NCBI GenBank assembly: GCA_043767025.1
Contig: JAYUHK010000192.1
Location: 1 to 5,690 of the forward strand
Direction of reading: 5' to 3'
Source of the DNA: JAYUHK01 sp043767025
GTDB lineage: Bacteria > Bacteroidota > Bacteroidia > Chitinophagales > Saprospiraceae
Length of the DNA: 5,690 nt
Part shown: one piece after another, positions 5,551-5,690 of the stretch
How positions within the stretch are numbered: the stretch's first letter is position 1
Layout: the number at the start of each line of letters is the position of its first letter
Program-made: the position numbers and the translations under genes
The notes under the pieces: model-generated
The model's database searches: none
What the model saw: only the letters and a program-made list of their open reading frames with translations
Told to the model about the DNA's origin: nothing

Positions 5551-5690
5551 GCGTTCCTTATTAAGTAACTGACCAAAATTAATTTGTATTAAAAAAAGTT
5601 AGATTTTATATACCAATAGAAGAACGGAACAGCAAAAGTTATCTTCACATTGATTTCATTATTCGATATTCGGCGTTCCTTATTCGATAT
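5551..5690. repeat. Short intergenic repeats, 21-bp period, truncated by the window edge
   Basis: TTATTCGATAT occurs at 5659-5669 and again at 5680-5690, a 21-bp period, with TCGGCGTTCC between. GCGTTCCTTATT occurs at 5551-5562 and 5673-5684. A related ATTCGACAT (8 of 9 to ATTCGATAT) is found at 477-485 in the left intergenic region. The pattern looks like the start of a tandem or dispersed intergenic repeat whose remainder lies outside the window. Confidence 0.55.

Larger units (their letters stand above)
5484..5690. other. AT-rich intergenic region at the right edge
   Basis: No coding sequence is supported in these 207 bases. They contain a weak AT hairpin (5528-5546), an imperfect 17-bp palindrome (5553-5569, seven of eight pairs matching) and repeated short motifs (GCGTTCCTTATT twice, TTATTCGATAT twice). 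The repeats reach the window edge. No RNA gene was recognised. Confidence 0.6.

Noticed and set aside
5659..5690. CRISPR array at the right edge
   Set aside because: The repeat is only 11 bp with a 10-bp gap, too short for CRISPR repeats and spacers, and no cas gene is present.

Overview
This window is an AT-rich, gene-dense stretch that looks like a Bacteroidota chromosome. The evidence for that is threefold. Start codons lack Shine-Dalgarno sequences. Several upstream regions carry the TAnnTTTG -7 promoter element typical of that phylum. The TsaD, RimO and Rpn proteins also look like Bacteroidota versions. This assignment is an inference from sequence character, not from a database match.

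Layout, left to right. The 3' part of an Rpn-like (PD-(D/E)XK nuclease / 'putative transposase') gene enters from the left edge and ends at 419; its C-terminus is built on a 12-bp tandem repeat. An AT-rich non-coding stretch follows (420-762). It holds two small hairpins, a near-identical 16-bp direct repeat containing -7-like elements, and a perfect 14-bp palindrome just ahead of the next gene. That gene (763-1572) is a complete Rpn-family nuclease with a recognisable D...ExQ core. Next on the same strand is tsaD (1649-2656), the tRNA t6A transferase. It runs tail-to-tail, with a 4-bp overlap, into a small four-helix membrane protein gene on the minus strand (2653-3141). That gene lies 41 bp downstream of rimO (3183-4511, minus), the ribosomal protein S12 methylthiotransferase, and the two probably form one operon. 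A 69-bp divergent spacer separates rimO from a ten-helix EamA/DMT-type transporter (4581-5483, plus). The last 207 bases are non-coding, with a weak hairpin and short repeats whose 21-bp-period pattern runs off the right edge.

How the genes relate. tsaD and rimO both act on the translation machinery: t6A37 on ANN-decoding tRNAs and beta-methylthiolation of ribosomal protein S12. They are not co-transcribed, so this is a neighbourhood rather than a pathway operon. The Rpn genes belong to a mobile or toxin-like nuclease family and are probably accessory. I see no convincing new multi-gene system. The points most worth a second look are the palindrome and direct repeat in the Rpn upstream region, possible internal translation of Rpn C-terminal proteins, the membrane protein of unknown function linked to rimO, and the repeat at the right edge.
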